DNA of 64,000 bases from Orbilia blumenaviensis (lineage: Eukaryota; Ascomycota; Orbiliomycetes; Orbiliales; Orbiliaceae): contig JAVHNS010000010.1 of assembly GCA_036872755.1 (NCBI GenBank), positions 1,550,001 to 1,614,000 on the forward strand, read 5' to 3'. Below the pieces are notes generated by a model. That model was not told where the DNA came from and made no database searches. It saw only the letters and a list, made by a program, of their open reading frames with translations. Positions 12,251-24,856 of the stretch are shown here, one piece after another; the first letter of the stretch is position 1, and every line of letters starts with the position of its first letter. The position numbers and the translations under genes were made by a program.

Positions 12251-12423
12251 GCCTGTTCCCGCTGCCTCTCGACTAGACTTCCCTCTTCTTCAACAAGCAT
12301 TCCCCAAGGTTTCTTCTGCACTGTTGGCACGTTCTTTGTAAGGACTTGGAAAACTGTTCAAGACGTTCGATTGACCTCTGTATATATTATTCTTATTTTT
12401 TGATATTGGAACTGGATTTCAAA

Positions 12424-13734
12424 ATGTTCAAGCTTGCTTTGGTTCAAGCCCTCGCTGGGTCCGCTTTGGGTATGTTTATTACTCTATCTCTTTATTGATT
12501 GATACCACGGTATTGGAGATATATGATACTAACGAATTGGATTCACAGCCGGCACCGTCATCTGGGATGGACGATTCAACGAATTCACATCCAGCAGTGA
12601 CCTGAACAACTGGTCGTGGTCGAATCAGGTCGGCCCATACCAGTACTACATTCACGGCAGCAGCCCAGTCACACAATATGTCAATCTCTCTCCAAGCTAC
12701 AAGAATCCTGCCGACACCGTCTCCAACCAGGGTGTTAAGATCTCCATTGATAAGACTGCCTACTGGAACGGGCAGAACATGAGACGTACCGAGTTGATTC
12801 CCCAGACCTCTGCTGCAATCAACCAGGGACGTGTCTACTACCACTTCTCGGTCAAGAGGACCAATACCAATGCTCCACGTGCCGACCTCGAGCATCAGGT
12901 CAACTTCTTCGAGTCTCATTTCACTGAGCTCAAGTACGGTCTTCTGTCTGGTGCCTCTGGTTCCAGCGACCCAACTTTGAAGTGGTGTGTCTCTGGACAG
13001 ACCAAATGGAGCGTCACCTTCGACGCTGATGTCTGGCACAACGTTGCTTATGATATTGTATGTTTAGTATATCCTTTTACATTCAAAAGACTTGGCGAGT
13101 TCACGATTTCTAACATGCATGATCTTATAGGACTTCTCCTCCAACCAAGTCTCTTTCTGGCACTCCACTGGCTCTGACGCACTCACCCTCGCCGCTGGTC
13201 CTTTCTCCGTCAGCACCTCCTCCAACGGTGCCGATTGGCACTTGGGTGTCCTCCGTCTCCCAATGAACTCTGACCTCCAGAGCTCCGACATTGAGGACTG
13301 GTACTTCAGCGGTGTCTACGTTGAGAGCGGATCTTTGAACACTCAGATCGGATCCGGCGTTACCCCAACCACTACTCGCAGCACCACCACCGCAGTTCGC
13401 ACTACCACCACCACCTCGCGAACCACCACCCCAGCAACCACCCTGACCACCATCCGAACCACTACTCCAGTCACCACCACCGCCCGAACCACTACTCCAG
13501 CCACTACCACCCCACGTACTACCACTACCACCACCACTACCACCGCCCCTAACACCCCAGCTCAGAACAAGGTATGATTTAACTTTCTCCCTTATACTAA
13601 TAACGAATATCGATTGCTAACTCTTACCTTAACAGTGGGGACAATGCGGTGGTATCGGCTGGAGCGGCCCAACCAACTGCGTTGAGGGAAGCACCTGCCA
13701 GGTCCTTAACCCATACTACAGCCAGTGCTTGTAA
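12424..13734 (+). CDS. Secreted GH131 beta-glucanase with C-terminal CBM1
   Basis: Four exons (12424-12469, 12549-13057, 13131-13571, 13636-13734) give 364 aa; introns are 79, 73 and 64 nt. Residues 1-16 form a signal peptide ending in ALA, and the mature protein starts GTVIWDGRF, typical of glycoside hydrolase family 131. The body carries GH131-like blocks such as [17 protein letters not shown] and [10 protein letters not shown]. After about residue 268 comes a Thr/Pro linker rich in TTT and RTTTP units. The last exon alone codes a complete 32-residue CBM1 ([15 protein letters not shown] ... YYSQCL) and begins in phase 0, so the module sits on its own exon. Known GH131 enzymes act on beta-1,3- and beta-1,4-glucans. 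This one should act outside the cell on plant or fungal wall glucan while anchored to cellulose. Confidence 0.93.
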
Positions 13735-14397
13735 ATAAACAAGTGGTTCCCTTGCAACAAGGGGATTGCTTGAAAGGTGGGGAGTAGATGTGTATATAGA
13801 AGGGCCCTGGGGATAGGGTTTGTACATAGACTATACCAGATATATACATACCTGTATTCGAGCGTTTGAAATTACTATTCGTATTGTATATATATATTAC
13901 TATATTATATTTTTTCACATTTGGTACCGTGCCTTTTATTTAGATTTTTTTTCTAGCTTACGAATTGCATTCGATAGAATGCATGAATATGTGCTTCTGG
14001 GAGTAATATAGATGACTCAGCGAGAACAACCGGGATATAAGAGAGTAAAATTCACCCGTTTAAGTCCAAATTCCAAGCCGGTTCAAGTGTACACTAGTCG
14101 GAATCATACTTAAGTAATCACCCGGCCCACAAACTACTGCCGGCTGCCTTCTACAGCGTGGTATTTCGAGCTGACAACACTCTGGATAAGGGATGAAAGT
14201 TTGCGTTAGACTTCTCTCCAGAAGTTTATTCTCTGGAATATATTATTGGTACTGCGATCGGTGTATGGATATGGACTTTACGTGCCTCAAGATACTATAT
14301 TAAACATTACTATGATAACTATTCAAACAGACGCCTTATATGTCCAATAATCGACCCCTTCCCCGTACGAGATGATTCGATACTTTATCTTCCCTGC
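13735..14397. other. Intergenic region between convergent genes
   Basis: About 660 bp of shared 3' flank between the GH131 gene (plus) and the subtilase (minus). It is AT-rich with TATATA runs near 13835-13920. I see no gene. Confidence 0.5.
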
Positions 14398-15930
<1,533 letters not shown>

Positions 15931-17563
15931 CTTGATGCTTCTCAGTATTACAGAGATTATTATATTATATTTAGTATTAAATATGAAAGCAAATGGATTG
16001 GATAGATAGTCCTCTGTATCTGCTTGATAGTGATAGTATATCGATACCGGCTTCAATGGGCTCTTATATATTTTCTGAGGTTCAAGTCCGATATACATAA
16101 ACTATGAAGTACAGATAGTCTAGAACTCAATTGATCGGTTTTGGAGATCCAACTTCCATGAGAAGCGTAGCATAGACGCTTGGAAGCTATAAGATTACAC
16201 ATTAGCTAATCACCCCTGGAGCATGGAGCCATCCAAGCGCTTTAGATTAACCATAATTCAGGCTCATAGATCTATCGGCCACCCATGAAAACATGATTCC
16301 GGGGATATAAGTTATAAGCGCCCTTCAAGAGGTTCAGCAGCTGCCAAATGCGTTTCATGCTAAGAAATTCCAGATGTTACAATTTTTTGAGTGCGCGCTC
16401 GATGCCAAGGAACGGCCGATTGTGAGAACAGCTTTCGACAAAAACCATAAATATAGTGGCGAATGCTATTACAGATCGGGGAAGGAGATTGACAGCTTCT
16501 TTGTTGGGATGACGTTGAATGGGTCCCCTTGAAATTTGGTGAGATAAGGCGCATAGTGTGGCCTGGGGAGGGGTCTAACCTTTTTGGGCGGGTGGAGTTA
16601 ATGCGGGCGGCGTTCCGGCCAATGCTGCTTTGGGTTTGATGTTTACGATAGGTCGCTCTTTGGAGAGATGAAATTCTGTCGAAATATCGATATATCTAAT
16701 ATCAAAATTTATTGATCTTCCTATGCAAGATACTGTTTGGGGGATAATATTATGCAGCACTGTGTGCCGTCGGTACCGTTGTCTAACCAGTATTGTGTGT
16801 TGCAGATGTTGACATATGGCGAAAGGCGCTCCAAGCTGGTCTCGCAAGCTTAGTTCGAATTCGGTCGAGTTCAGTCGAGTATACAGAATCTAGATATATA
16901 CATATTTCAAAAGGAAATGGATTTGCGGGCTGGGTATCATAAGAAATCGCATTCGATGGAAGGAGCATGCACTCAGTTAATGGTAAACTCTGTTGTGCGA
17001 AACCCATAGGGTGCGTACCAACAGCGCTGCCGCAAGTTATTCAGCATTCCTATTCTTTCATCAAGCGGTGATAAAACAGAATTTCCTTCATCGGGTAAAA
17101 ATGCCGTAGATATCTCACTAATTCGCCTTTACTTTCATGGCCGAAGCGCTTGAGTATCTGTGCTCGGTTTGGTGCCAAACTTGTGGCGGCGTGTCGTTGC
17201 AGGCCCGGTCCGGAGGAGAGGGAGGACAGCATAGTTACTATGAACTACCATTCCTTGATAAATAACTCATCTTTGAGGGATCTAGGGGTGGCCAAAAAAG
17301 GTAGCAGGTTATTATCATGGTAGACAGTACTATAAACTGCCCTATAAACACGTTCGAAACTGACAGCGAGTCGAGAAAATATAAATTGAGATACGATATC
17401 TCGCTGACCAGCTGTAGACCATGGCTCAGGCTATAGCCTGATACAATAAAATACTGCCGGCGAGAGCGACCAAAGAGTGCAATATACTTAAGTATATTGT
17501 AAGAGCTTGTACATGTACAACATTTCTATAGTACAGTCCGATCCACCTGCAGCTGCACCACGC
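15931..17563. other. Intergenic region, no supported gene
   Basis: About 1.6 kb between the subtilase promoter and the first Met-Pro-Cys gene. It holds only short frames without domain signal. Confidence 0.45.
16063..16070 (-). promoter_or_regulatory. TATA box of the subtilase gene
   Basis: On the minus strand this reads TATATAAG, about 135 nt upstream of the protease ATG at 15930. Confidence 0.45.
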
Positions 17564-17773
17564 CTAAGAGTTTGGAGTTTTATTTCTCCAGGCTTCCATT
17601 AGGGCTAAGTACACCTTATAACAACGAATTCTCATCCGGTATTCTATAGCCCTGGGATCTGTGTACTCCAGTACTGTCACTTTCTTTTTCAGTCCCATTA
17701 TGTGGTCCCATATGTAGCGTGGTGTGTCGTCGGCTATGAAGCTGGAGGGCTTGCCCGATGCCTTACACGGCAT
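17564..17773 (-). CDS. Met-Pro-Cys small protein A (69 aa), tandem family member
   Basis: A single 70-codon frame with an ATG start. The product begins MPCKASGKP and continues IADDTPRYIWDHIM, then a basic, aromatic-rich helical tail. It is one of ten minus-strand genes here (called A to J) whose products start MPC. A, B and D align without gaps through residue 22: Met1, Pro2, Cys3, Lys4, Pro9, Asp15, Thr17, Pro18, Lys/Arg19 and Trp22 are shared. The start is fixed by this homology. This copy uses CCG for Pro and TGT for Cys, whereas its sisters use CCC and TGC, which argues for selection on the protein. There is no signal peptide, membrane segment or known domain, and the function is unknown. 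A cytoplasmic or nuclear protein is likely. Confidence 0.7.
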   Translation of the reverse strand: MPCKASGKPSSFIADDTPRYIWDHIMGLKKKVTVLEYTDPRAIEYRMRIRCYKVYLALMEAWRNKTPNS

Positions 17774-17898
17774 TTTAGCTCTTTTAGGTGGGTTAAATGG
17801 GTAGCTAAGTTTCGTATAAAGCTAAGGTATAGGCTCTGCCGCAGTTTTTGCTGTGGTGGAGCGGTTCAAGTGAAAGCCTATAGCTGCTGGCGGAAGCT

Positions 17899-18141
17899 TT
17901 AAGCCCACAGTGTATATGACGAGGCTCGAGTTATTGATATTGTCGCGGGGCTTGCCAATCGCGATCGAAGACCAAATTCTTGTCGAGATTCAGACGTTGA
18001 TTCTTGACCGCTCGTCCGCGGCCGACAGGCGATGATTCGATGGTAGTCTAGTGCTTGTGGTTCCCCGCTTTTTTTTACTTCTGGAAGCCTTTCGCGCAAT
18101 GGCCAATACAATCCACACTCTGCGTAACAATCCGAGACCAT
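17899..18141 (-). CDS. Possible small gene between two Met-Pro-Cys genes (80 aa)
   Basis: An 80-codon minus-strand frame with an ATG start lies between family members A and B, with TATATATA immediately upstream. It starts MVSDCYAECGLYWPL and is rich in Arg and Ser further on. It does not carry the MPC signature and I recognise nothing in it. It could be a diverged neighbour or a chance frame. Confidence 0.25.
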   Translation of the reverse strand: MVSDCYAECGLYWPLRERLPEVKKSGEPQALDYHRIIACRPRTSGQESTSESRQEFGLRSRLASPATISITRASSYTLWA

Positions 18142-18559
18142 ATATATATCAGGTAGGGTTCACCAATATTAGGTTTGAAATATTCGTGAGATTTGTAAGT
18201 GAATAGCTTCTATGTGTATCGGCTTTGGCAGCTCCAAAAGGCTAATTGAAGAAGCTCTTGTTGCTTGTGGCGTGGCGTCGGGCCGTATGTTTGTCCCGAA
18301 TTCCTGCCCCGATGGGAACAGCCCTTCTGTCAAACCTGGGACAAGGGTTCATATATCTGATTGATTGGGAACAATGCAAAAATGTATTCAAAATCCGCTG
18401 AAGAGCTTAAGAAACATCGACGTATCAAAGGAAAACTGCAAGCTAGTATACATCGAGTATCGTGAATGAGGTGGGGGAAAAGCAGGAGGCTAGTCTAAGT
18501 GTTGTACGGAGTATATAGTTTACATGAACCTCGAATTCCTCTTTGGAGCACAGCACTGG

Positions 18560-18766
18560 TCAGTTTAAGCGAGTCTGACGGTTCTGATAGTTGCGCATAT
18601 ACCCCCGATATAAATATTCAAGCCAATCATCATAGCTCCTCCGTCGAATCTCATCCCTCGGCCGGATTGGTTCGTCGTGTTTTTTCTCATAAACTTTGCC
18701 CCAGACAGATCGCGGCGTCCCGTCGGAGATGACCTCAAGGGGGCTTGTTGTTGCTTTGCAGGGCAT
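18560..18766 (-). CDS. Met-Pro-Cys small protein B (68 aa)
   Basis: A 69-codon intronless frame starting MPCKATTSP. It aligns gap-free with A and D over the first 22 residues (shared Lys4, Pro9, Ile13 with A, Asp15, Thr17, Pro18, Arg19, Trp22). The remainder is very basic and rich in Tyr and Arg (YDDWLEYLYRGYMRNY), predicting an amphipathic helix. In-frame GTG precedes the ATG by one codon; I take the ATG because MPC is the conserved start in all sisters. It sits about 0.8 kb upstream (in minus-strand terms) of A. Function unknown. Confidence 0.7.
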   Translation of the reverse strand: MPCKATTSPLEVISDGTPRSVWGKVYEKKHDEPIRPRDEIRRRSYDDWLEYLYRGYMRNYQNRQTRLN

Positions 18767-20827
18767 CACTGCTGGCCGGGTTGTTTGAGTGTGGGGGAGC
18801 TCTCGACAGGGATTCTAGTCCAACCGATGCCCTTCGAAGTTTGGAGCGAAAGGAGGGGTCGCAATATCAAATTAATCGATGCAATCGATACCCCGCGAAT
18901 CCAAGGCTAGCGACGCAGCGTGTGCCTTTTATCTTTTGATGTTTCTGCGACTGCAAGGTTCGAGTTCTTTTTTTTTTTTGCGCTTGGTGAATGTTTGGTA
19001 GTGACGTCAAGATTGAAATGGCGATATCGAGGTTTGGGATGGCTGTGTGTGTGCTACGCTTGAAATTTGATGTTTTTTTTTTTTCCCTTTGAATCTCCCG
19101 ATCGATCCGCCGACAGTGGTGCGTTCACTACAATACTAGGTCATGAGCGCGAGATAAAGAATAATTTCGGACTCCCTCCGTTGCATCCGTGTCGGCGGCC
19201 GATCTTCTGTCCCGTAAAGGTGATGGGGTAGGTTAATTTACGACTGCGTCGCCTCTAGACGTCTCCGACTATATTAAGTTAGTAGGAAGCCAAGAAAGAT
19301 TAGTTAGAATATAAAAGCCATTGTAGTTATAACCCCAACCAGCTGCCCAATCTCTACATATTTAACGAGAAAGTGGTGCGAAATTAAAAGGCTCCATCGC
19401 AGCCATGTCCAACTGACTACTATAGTACTAACGAAAACATAACACCTTCTTCGTTACACGTATCTCTAGTTAAGCTTAGTACGTATTCGAAGCGAATACC
19501 CGCAATTATAGGCCTTTGAGCCGGTGAGAGATTTTCGCGATAGCGCACACATAAACCCCCAAATGCTTCACTCGCCATGTTTATTATGCCTTAGAGATGG
19601 ATATCAATTTAGCTGGAAAAGGAGATTCCATTTTGCAATTCTAATTTCTACTCTCTATAGGCAACTGCATACTTCGAAATTAAGCTGGCAAGCACAATCT
19701 GCGTAATATGCAGATTACGCCACTCGAGATTTAAGAGTACCGGGGAAGAAGGGGATTCCTAGGGCATCGATTGATCTAACGGGTGGTTTATCCTCTTAAA
19801 TCATACTGACTGGAAACCTTCCCGGGGTTTATGCTCGGTGTATAAGGACTTGCTAGGTGATACCACTAGGGAAAAATACGTGGTAGCTGATGCTGTGACT
19901 AGGCCGACCCGCACCCACAAGCCGTAACGCCCTCAAAGGCGAGTGTTTTTTGAGGTTATTCCATCTTGGATCTCTTCTCAGGTTGTTCTGGATAAATGTC
20001 GAGTGTCCACGGTGAGTAATTGTCACCAATTGGAGCCTTTATACGACCAGAGGGTGGTATACGCCTTCACGGTTGCGCTGGATATCGAGAGGTGCAATTC
20101 TGTTTCCCATGAGAGAAACAGCTGCTTAATCTTTATGGCTGGCTGTCGCGGGTCGATATGGGGATTTACCACCTAATCTACCAGGCACCGTGTTTAAATA
20201 CACATAATTCTGTCGATTTCGAATCAGATGGGCCTAATGGGACGCAACGTTTCATTTTGTGTTGCTTCTGGTTCTGACGAGACCTGGCCGTCCATGTTAA
20301 CCCCCAAGTAAATTTCTGGGGGTCTCCCTTGCGTATTCGGTGATCGGTAGTTTAAGGGCTAAGTGACTTTCAAGTCAAAAATTTAAAGAGCTGAGGTCAA
20401 GACCCTAGACCGCGGGGGTTGATTTGAAGATAGTTCGGATTGATTTGCCACCGAGTGCACGAGGTGTTTGTTTCCTTTAGCAGGGGCTAACAAGCCGTCA
20501 CGGATACCTCGCCGTGCAACTAGGGCTCTTTCTGTGAGCCATTGACACCTCCGATACTTCTTTCTAGGTCCATGAGGCCTTGCTAGTCTGGTAACGTCAT
20601 TCATTGAGCCCCCGAAGCTGTGGTTTGGCAGTATATATGGTTTTTTTTGAAATTTTATTTACTATATCTTATTTAGTGAATGGAACCAGAGCCGTGTAGA
20701 CGACCGAACGAGGAAGGAAAGCTACCCGACATGCATTGGCGCACCTCATCGCTTGACCCCCATCATCAATTGGAAAAAAAAAAAAAAAAAAAAAAAAGGA
20801 AACAATAAAAATGCTGGAGGCTACTGA
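18767..20827. other. Intergenic region ending in a poly(A) tract
   Basis: About 2.1 kb with no frame that I can support as a gene. The right end carries a run of 24 A (20774-20797). Confidence 0.45.
20774..20797. repeat. Homopolymer of 24 A
   Basis: An uninterrupted A run lies 30 nt beyond the stop codon of family member C. Read on the plus strand it could be the tail of a retroposed sequence; read on the minus strand it is a T tract in the 3' UTR of gene C. No target-site duplication was found by eye. Confidence 0.85.
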
Positions 20828-21082
20828 TCAGACATCATAAACCCCAAACATCTCGTTCTTCTTCCTAACATCTTCAAAATGCTTGGCGATATCATGCTCC
20901 AGGCGCTCGATTGATTTAAGAGTTAGAGCGCGGTGCGGGTGCGGTTGGGCTCGGCCAATACTTCGGAAGTGGGCAATGTTTTCGCTTTGATAACGTAATC
21001 GAACGAAATTCTCCCAGTATCCGATGGGGATTTCGCGGGGGATGAGGACTTCTGACGGCGTGATTGTGGATTTGCAGGGCAT
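20828..21082 (-). CDS. Met-Pro-Cys small protein C (84 aa)
   Basis: An 85-codon intronless frame starting MPCKSTITP. It shares Met1, Pro2, Cys3, Lys4, Ser5, Thr6, Pro9 and Glu11 with its neighbours, and has the later Pro and Trp one residue displaced (IPIGYWENF). It is longer than A, B and D at the C-terminus, which is charged (HDIAKHFEDVRKKNEMF) and probably helical. Pro is coded CCC and Cys TGC. It lies between B and D, so B, C and D look like tandem duplicates. Function unknown. Confidence 0.68.
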   Translation of the reverse strand: MPCKSTITPSEVLIPREIPIGYWENFVRLRYQSENIAHFRSIGRAQPHPHRALTLKSIERLEHDIAKHFEDVRKKNEMFGVYDV

Positions 21083-21467
21083 GTTCGTGGTGATGTATCG
21101 TGTGTTTGCTCTTTTTAGGCTAGCTTGCGCTTGTCGATTTATCCAACTGGTTTTCTGTGATGATGGGGGGCGCCTGCGGCTGGTCTTTTTGCGATGATAT
21201 CGATATCGGTGGCTTCGTGGGAGGGTAGATGCAATAAAACGATGGGTATCAAGAAGTTGGTTTCAATGAAATAATGTTAACACCGTTGAAACTGATGATG
21301 AGAGAGAGAGAGAGGTGAGAAAGGGGGGTTGTAGGGTTTTGATGGTTTGCCATTGTGGCTTTTCAGCAAGCCGTCCCTTTGATTTTCTTTGCCATAGCGT
21401 AGTCGAAGTACACAATGGGCTGGTACGAGCTGGAATGATATTGGATAAAGGGCGATAAAATGGCTGT

Positions 21468-21659
21468 TTATGCTGCGGGAATACCCGCACGCGCTCTACT
21501 CATTCGACCTTCGTATATCGACCTCTCCCACTGGATGAAAGTCGGGGTTTTGACGAACTCTTCGTAGTCAAGTCTACGCCGCATGATAAGGTCCCAGACC
21601 CATTTCGGGGTGTTATCGCGGGCGTACTCCGGCGGCGGGAGCGAGGATTTGCAGGGCAT
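21468..21659 (-). CDS. Met-Pro-Cys small protein D (63 aa)
   Basis: A 64-codon intronless frame starting MPCKSSLPPPEY. It keeps the full N-terminal pattern of A and B: Lys4, Pro9, Asp15, Thr17, Pro18, Lys19, Trp22 (DNTPKWVWDLIM), followed by a short Arg-rich tail. The frame stays open upstream for 28 codons without the conserved motif, so I place the start at MPC by homology. A poly(A) run on the plus strand (21721-21738) gives a T tract about 60 nt before this ATG. Function unknown. Confidence 0.7.
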   Translation of the reverse strand: MPCKSSLPPPEYARDNTPKWVWDLIMRRRLDYEEFVKTPTFIQWERSIYEGRMSRARAGIPAA

Positions 21660-22257
21660 TGTGAGTATCGATACGGTGAAGTCGAATCCAACATACGAGC
21701 AATTGCAAAGCAACAGAGACAAAAAAAAAAAAAAAAAAGACAAAAGAGATTGGGCGTGCGGAATTGAAGAAATCCAATTGCTAGCGAAACATAGTCGATT
21801 TTATTCTCTTTGCAACTAAGAGAAAAGGAAAGAAGAGAAAAGAAAGAACACTGAAACATCTAGACCTGGTCTATTATCTATGGAAGAGCTTGACTCGTGG
21901 AATTTTTCAACATGAAGCAGACATACAACACGGACAGTTGGCCATGCGCCGATTTGATGCATGATGATGACATTTTGGATAGGGTCTATCTACGGCCACC
22001 TTCCGGACTGGTTTTGTTAACAGTATACCCAGTCAGACGTGTTAGGGTAGAATGAGAGTCGTCTGATTGCCCAAAATATTTGGATATGGACTCGGCACGA
22101 GCCTGCCGAGCTCGTACGCAAAATCACCTTGTCTCCATTGAGCACACAAATTGCACAACCAGGACTTGGGACTTTTAAAAGGCTTCTTTCTAATCTCCGG
22201 GCTGTTCAAATGTGAAAATAGCCACCGCCGAAATATTATCGATCGATCGGGAGGAAC

Positions 22258-22485
22258 TCATTTTCCTCTAATCGGACTGTTTGACAAGTACCTAGGTAGT
22301 TTCGAAACTCGACTTTTAGCTTTCGGCGGCCCGAGTAAGCTCTCGTATTGCTCAATGCCCTTTGTGTATGCAAACCAAAATCGACGGATTCTGTTGTGGG
22401 AGGTATCCGATGCGAGGCAGTCGAGTGTGGGGAAGAAGTTGGCGCCTGCGCGAGGCCCGCCCTTGCTAGACGGTGTGCAGGGCAT
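22258..22485 (-). CDS. Met-Pro-Cys small protein F (75 aa), divergent
   Basis: A 76-codon intronless frame starting MPCTPSSKG. It keeps Met-Pro-Cys but lacks Lys4, Pro9 and the TP..W block. The tail is basic and aromatic (RRFWFAYTKGIEQYESLL). A longer 134-codon frame overlaps it in another register but begins with TTG. The MPC frame is preferred because of its neighbours: it lies between D and E on the same strand. It could be a fast-evolving member or a decaying copy. Confidence 0.5.
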   Translation of the reverse strand: MPCTPSSKGGPRAGANFFPTLDCLASDTSHNRIRRFWFAYTKGIEQYESLLGPPKAKSRVSKLPRYLSNSPIRGK

Positions 22486-22670
22486 GACGTTTGAGGCTTT
22501 TTTTGTCGGGGTTGTTTCTTACCCCCGCTCCCGCTCCCGAATGTTTTGTCGACAGAAGATGTCGCTAGGAAATGTTGTTTATGGGCTGTTATGATCCCAG
22601 ATGTAGCCAATCTATAACCTGTGCCTGACTTTGTTTCCAAGATTCGATTGTTTTGTGAAGGGTAGCGGGT

Positions 22671-22940
22671 TCAGCCCAACTGGGACCAGATTTTCCGAAC
22701 AAGGTTTGTTATCGGTAAAATAGTATGTTGATAAACCCGCTGCCCGAGAGATTTCCGGGGACGGCGATACCGATATAGGCCTTCTTCCGGGTCCTGGTAG
22801 TAGAAAGTAGGCAGTCTATCCTGACACCTCATCAAGTCGAGCCTGATCTCCCAAAGGTGTAGCTTTTCTCTGAACGGCCTTGTCCCTAGCCACCTATATT
22901 CAAGAAGATCCCATGGCTCCGGTTGCGCTCTGCAAGGCAT
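22671..22940 (-). CDS. Met-Pro-Cys small protein E (89 aa)
   Basis: A 90-codon intronless frame starting MPCRAQPEPWDLLEY. It has Arg for Lys at position 4 and keeps Pro9. The rest is rich in Arg, Leu, Trp and Tyr (YYQDPEEGLYRYRRPRK) and probably helical. Pro is coded CCT and Cys TGC, unlike the CCC of C and D. It is the last of the six-gene left cluster. No signal peptide; function unknown. Confidence 0.62.
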   Translation of the reverse strand: MPCRAQPEPWDLLEYRWLGTRPFREKLHLWEIRLDLMRCQDRLPTFYYQDPEEGLYRYRRPRKSLGQRVYQHTILPITNLVRKIWSQLG

Positions 22941-24856
22941 TTATTTAATATATTTTACTTTGGAATGGGTTAATTTTAATACCCCGTCGCCGCGTGTCAA
23001 GTCTAGTTAGAGCGGGTAGTATCTGGCGGTGCTGGCTAACCAGTGGTGTGTCAATCGCCGCCGCCTACGCACAATCTAGAAAAGCACACGATAGGGAGTA
23101 GGAACGAAAGTCAAATTGTCGGCGGTTTCGCTGATGTATTTCGATTTAGGGTTTGTGTAATATAGAATAGTGGAGATATTGTGGCGAACTGCCCGGGTCG
23201 CAGAACTGACAGAACTGTTGCGAAGTTAAAGATCTTATCGTGGCGAGGAAGCGCTAATTACAGAGGTTCAAGGCTTGAGCACGTGTTGCCTGCAACGCAT
23301 TAATATAGGACGTCCAGTCCCAAACCCGGCCTCGGAATCTAAGAAGGCTAGTGTCTTTACAACCAATCGTAGTATTTGACTAAATGCTACACCACCCGTT
23401 CTTCAAAAAACCTACAATGAAAAAAACTCCTCTTTGATGACATTTCCACAATCCATCAATTTTGGGATACCTTTGTAGTTCTACCATTCAAAACGATCCT
23501 CCTTCAGCCGCTGCCAGCATCCATTACATCTGACAGACAACTCATATCACGTTTCCAAAACTTATGCTAACTGAGAGAGTGGATTCTTGTTCCTGATAGA
23601 GGGTTTGCAAACACGGTACAGCTACAATTGAAGTCCGGCGGGCCTGGCGGGGAGTAAGTCACACCGGTTGGCTGAGGCGTTCACACTGTCCCAATATTCA
23701 AAGCTCCTTTTCCGCAGTGAAGACTGTAAGCTGGTTTACGAGACAACTATTTATCTATTTATTACCGGCGCGCTAGGAAAGACCTTGTATGATGCATCCT
23801 GGTCAACGGGACCAATACATCCTAGTTAGGTGTTTATGGTCTCGTTTGGTGTTTATCGATTATTGAAAATCAGGGTGCGAGGTGTAGCCTCCTCGAACTG
23901 GAGAATAAATCGATAAACAAAAGTCTTCTGAATCAGATCAGAATGACTCGTAAAATTGGATTTAACTGCACTATGCTTATGCGTAAGTGCTTCGCATGTA
24001 CCGGTAGCCAATCTTACAATACCTTTCGAAATAGAGACCGCGACCTTCTTTTAGTTCCCATTCATTTTAGGAAGGATCTTTAATTTGTTTTCTTTTCCAA
24101 ACTTTGACTTTCCTAGATCCAGTTCCATTCACTACTCATTTATATCCTTGTCACTTTTGTTTTCACGAAAGGGTTATTCCTCTTTTCTTCTCACAGAAGC
24201 ATGTTAGCGAAAGGCATATTAGATGTTTTCTGGTTCCAGCGAGGCCATGTTAGATGCGTTTGCCAAGGCCCGTGCTATAACGCAACACAAAGCAACCCCA
24301 GAATGGCTCGTCTTGTGCCTAGTCCACCCAGCCCTCAATCTGGTCTCGGAAAAGTCTCATTGCCCGCCTAAGTAACTATTTTGATTGAACAGGAGAGGTT
24401 ACCTTGCTAATAAAAGTAGTTGTGAGCTTTGTGTGATTTGTAACCTATTATTAGGAGCTGAAGTAGATGTCTCCGTAGGGCTTTATTCGATCAGTGTATC
24501 CTGACTTGACCCCGAGAAGTGTCGTATTGGTTCATTGCATAGCACTAAGTGCCATTATATAGTGATAGCTGGCTAGTTATACGCGTTATTGCATTTAACT
24601 TCCGGCGGTTAAGATAAACTACAAGCCTGACTACCTGTTACCTAGCCAAGCGGGTATATTCTCAAACGCCATTCCCTATGTTGTAACCTGGACCTACGTG
24701 CATGGCACCACCCTCTCTATATTATTCGTACTCATTCACGCACTCGATTATAAACTTGCCGCCATCGATACCCGTCATTTAATTTCCAATCTACCAACCT
24801 GCCTCGAACCCTTTTTCCTTAATCAATATACCTCAATCGTTTTCTACAACGCAAAA
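22941..24856. other. Intergenic region containing one copy of a dispersed repeat
   Basis: About 1.9 kb before the kinase-like gene. It holds the repeat copy at 23904-23997, which recurs at 27279-27368. I see no supported gene. Confidence 0.45.
23904..23997. repeat. Dispersed direct repeat, copy 1 (about 94 bp)
   Basis: This segment matches 27279-27368 closely, in the same orientation. Shared strings include ATCAGAATGA, TGTAAAATTG-like and CTTATGCGTAAGT, the last followed by CTTCGCATNT in both. Copy 1 has a few extra bases, and some differences are G/A or C/T transitions. Confidence 0.75.

Larger units (their letters stand above)
9643..12423. other. Intergenic region with palindrome, no supported gene
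   Basis: About 2.8 kb. It starts with the T-rich 3' UTR of the Arg/Ser-rich gene and holds the perfect palindrome at 10006-10031. The longest frame is a minus-strand 159-codon stretch (11140-11619) that begins with TTG and shows nothing recognisable, so I do not call it. The right end is the promoter of the GH131 gene. Confidence 0.4.

Noticed and set aside
12479..13039. Minus-strand 186-codon open frame
   Set aside because: Antisense to GH131 exon 2.
20331..20420. tRNA-like string with TGACT/AGTCA stem
   Set aside because: The loop would have only four bases and there is no acceptor-stem complementarity.
22236..22640. 134-codon frame overlapping Met-Pro-Cys gene F
   Set aside because: No ATG at its start, and it conflicts with the conserved MPC frame of the cluster.
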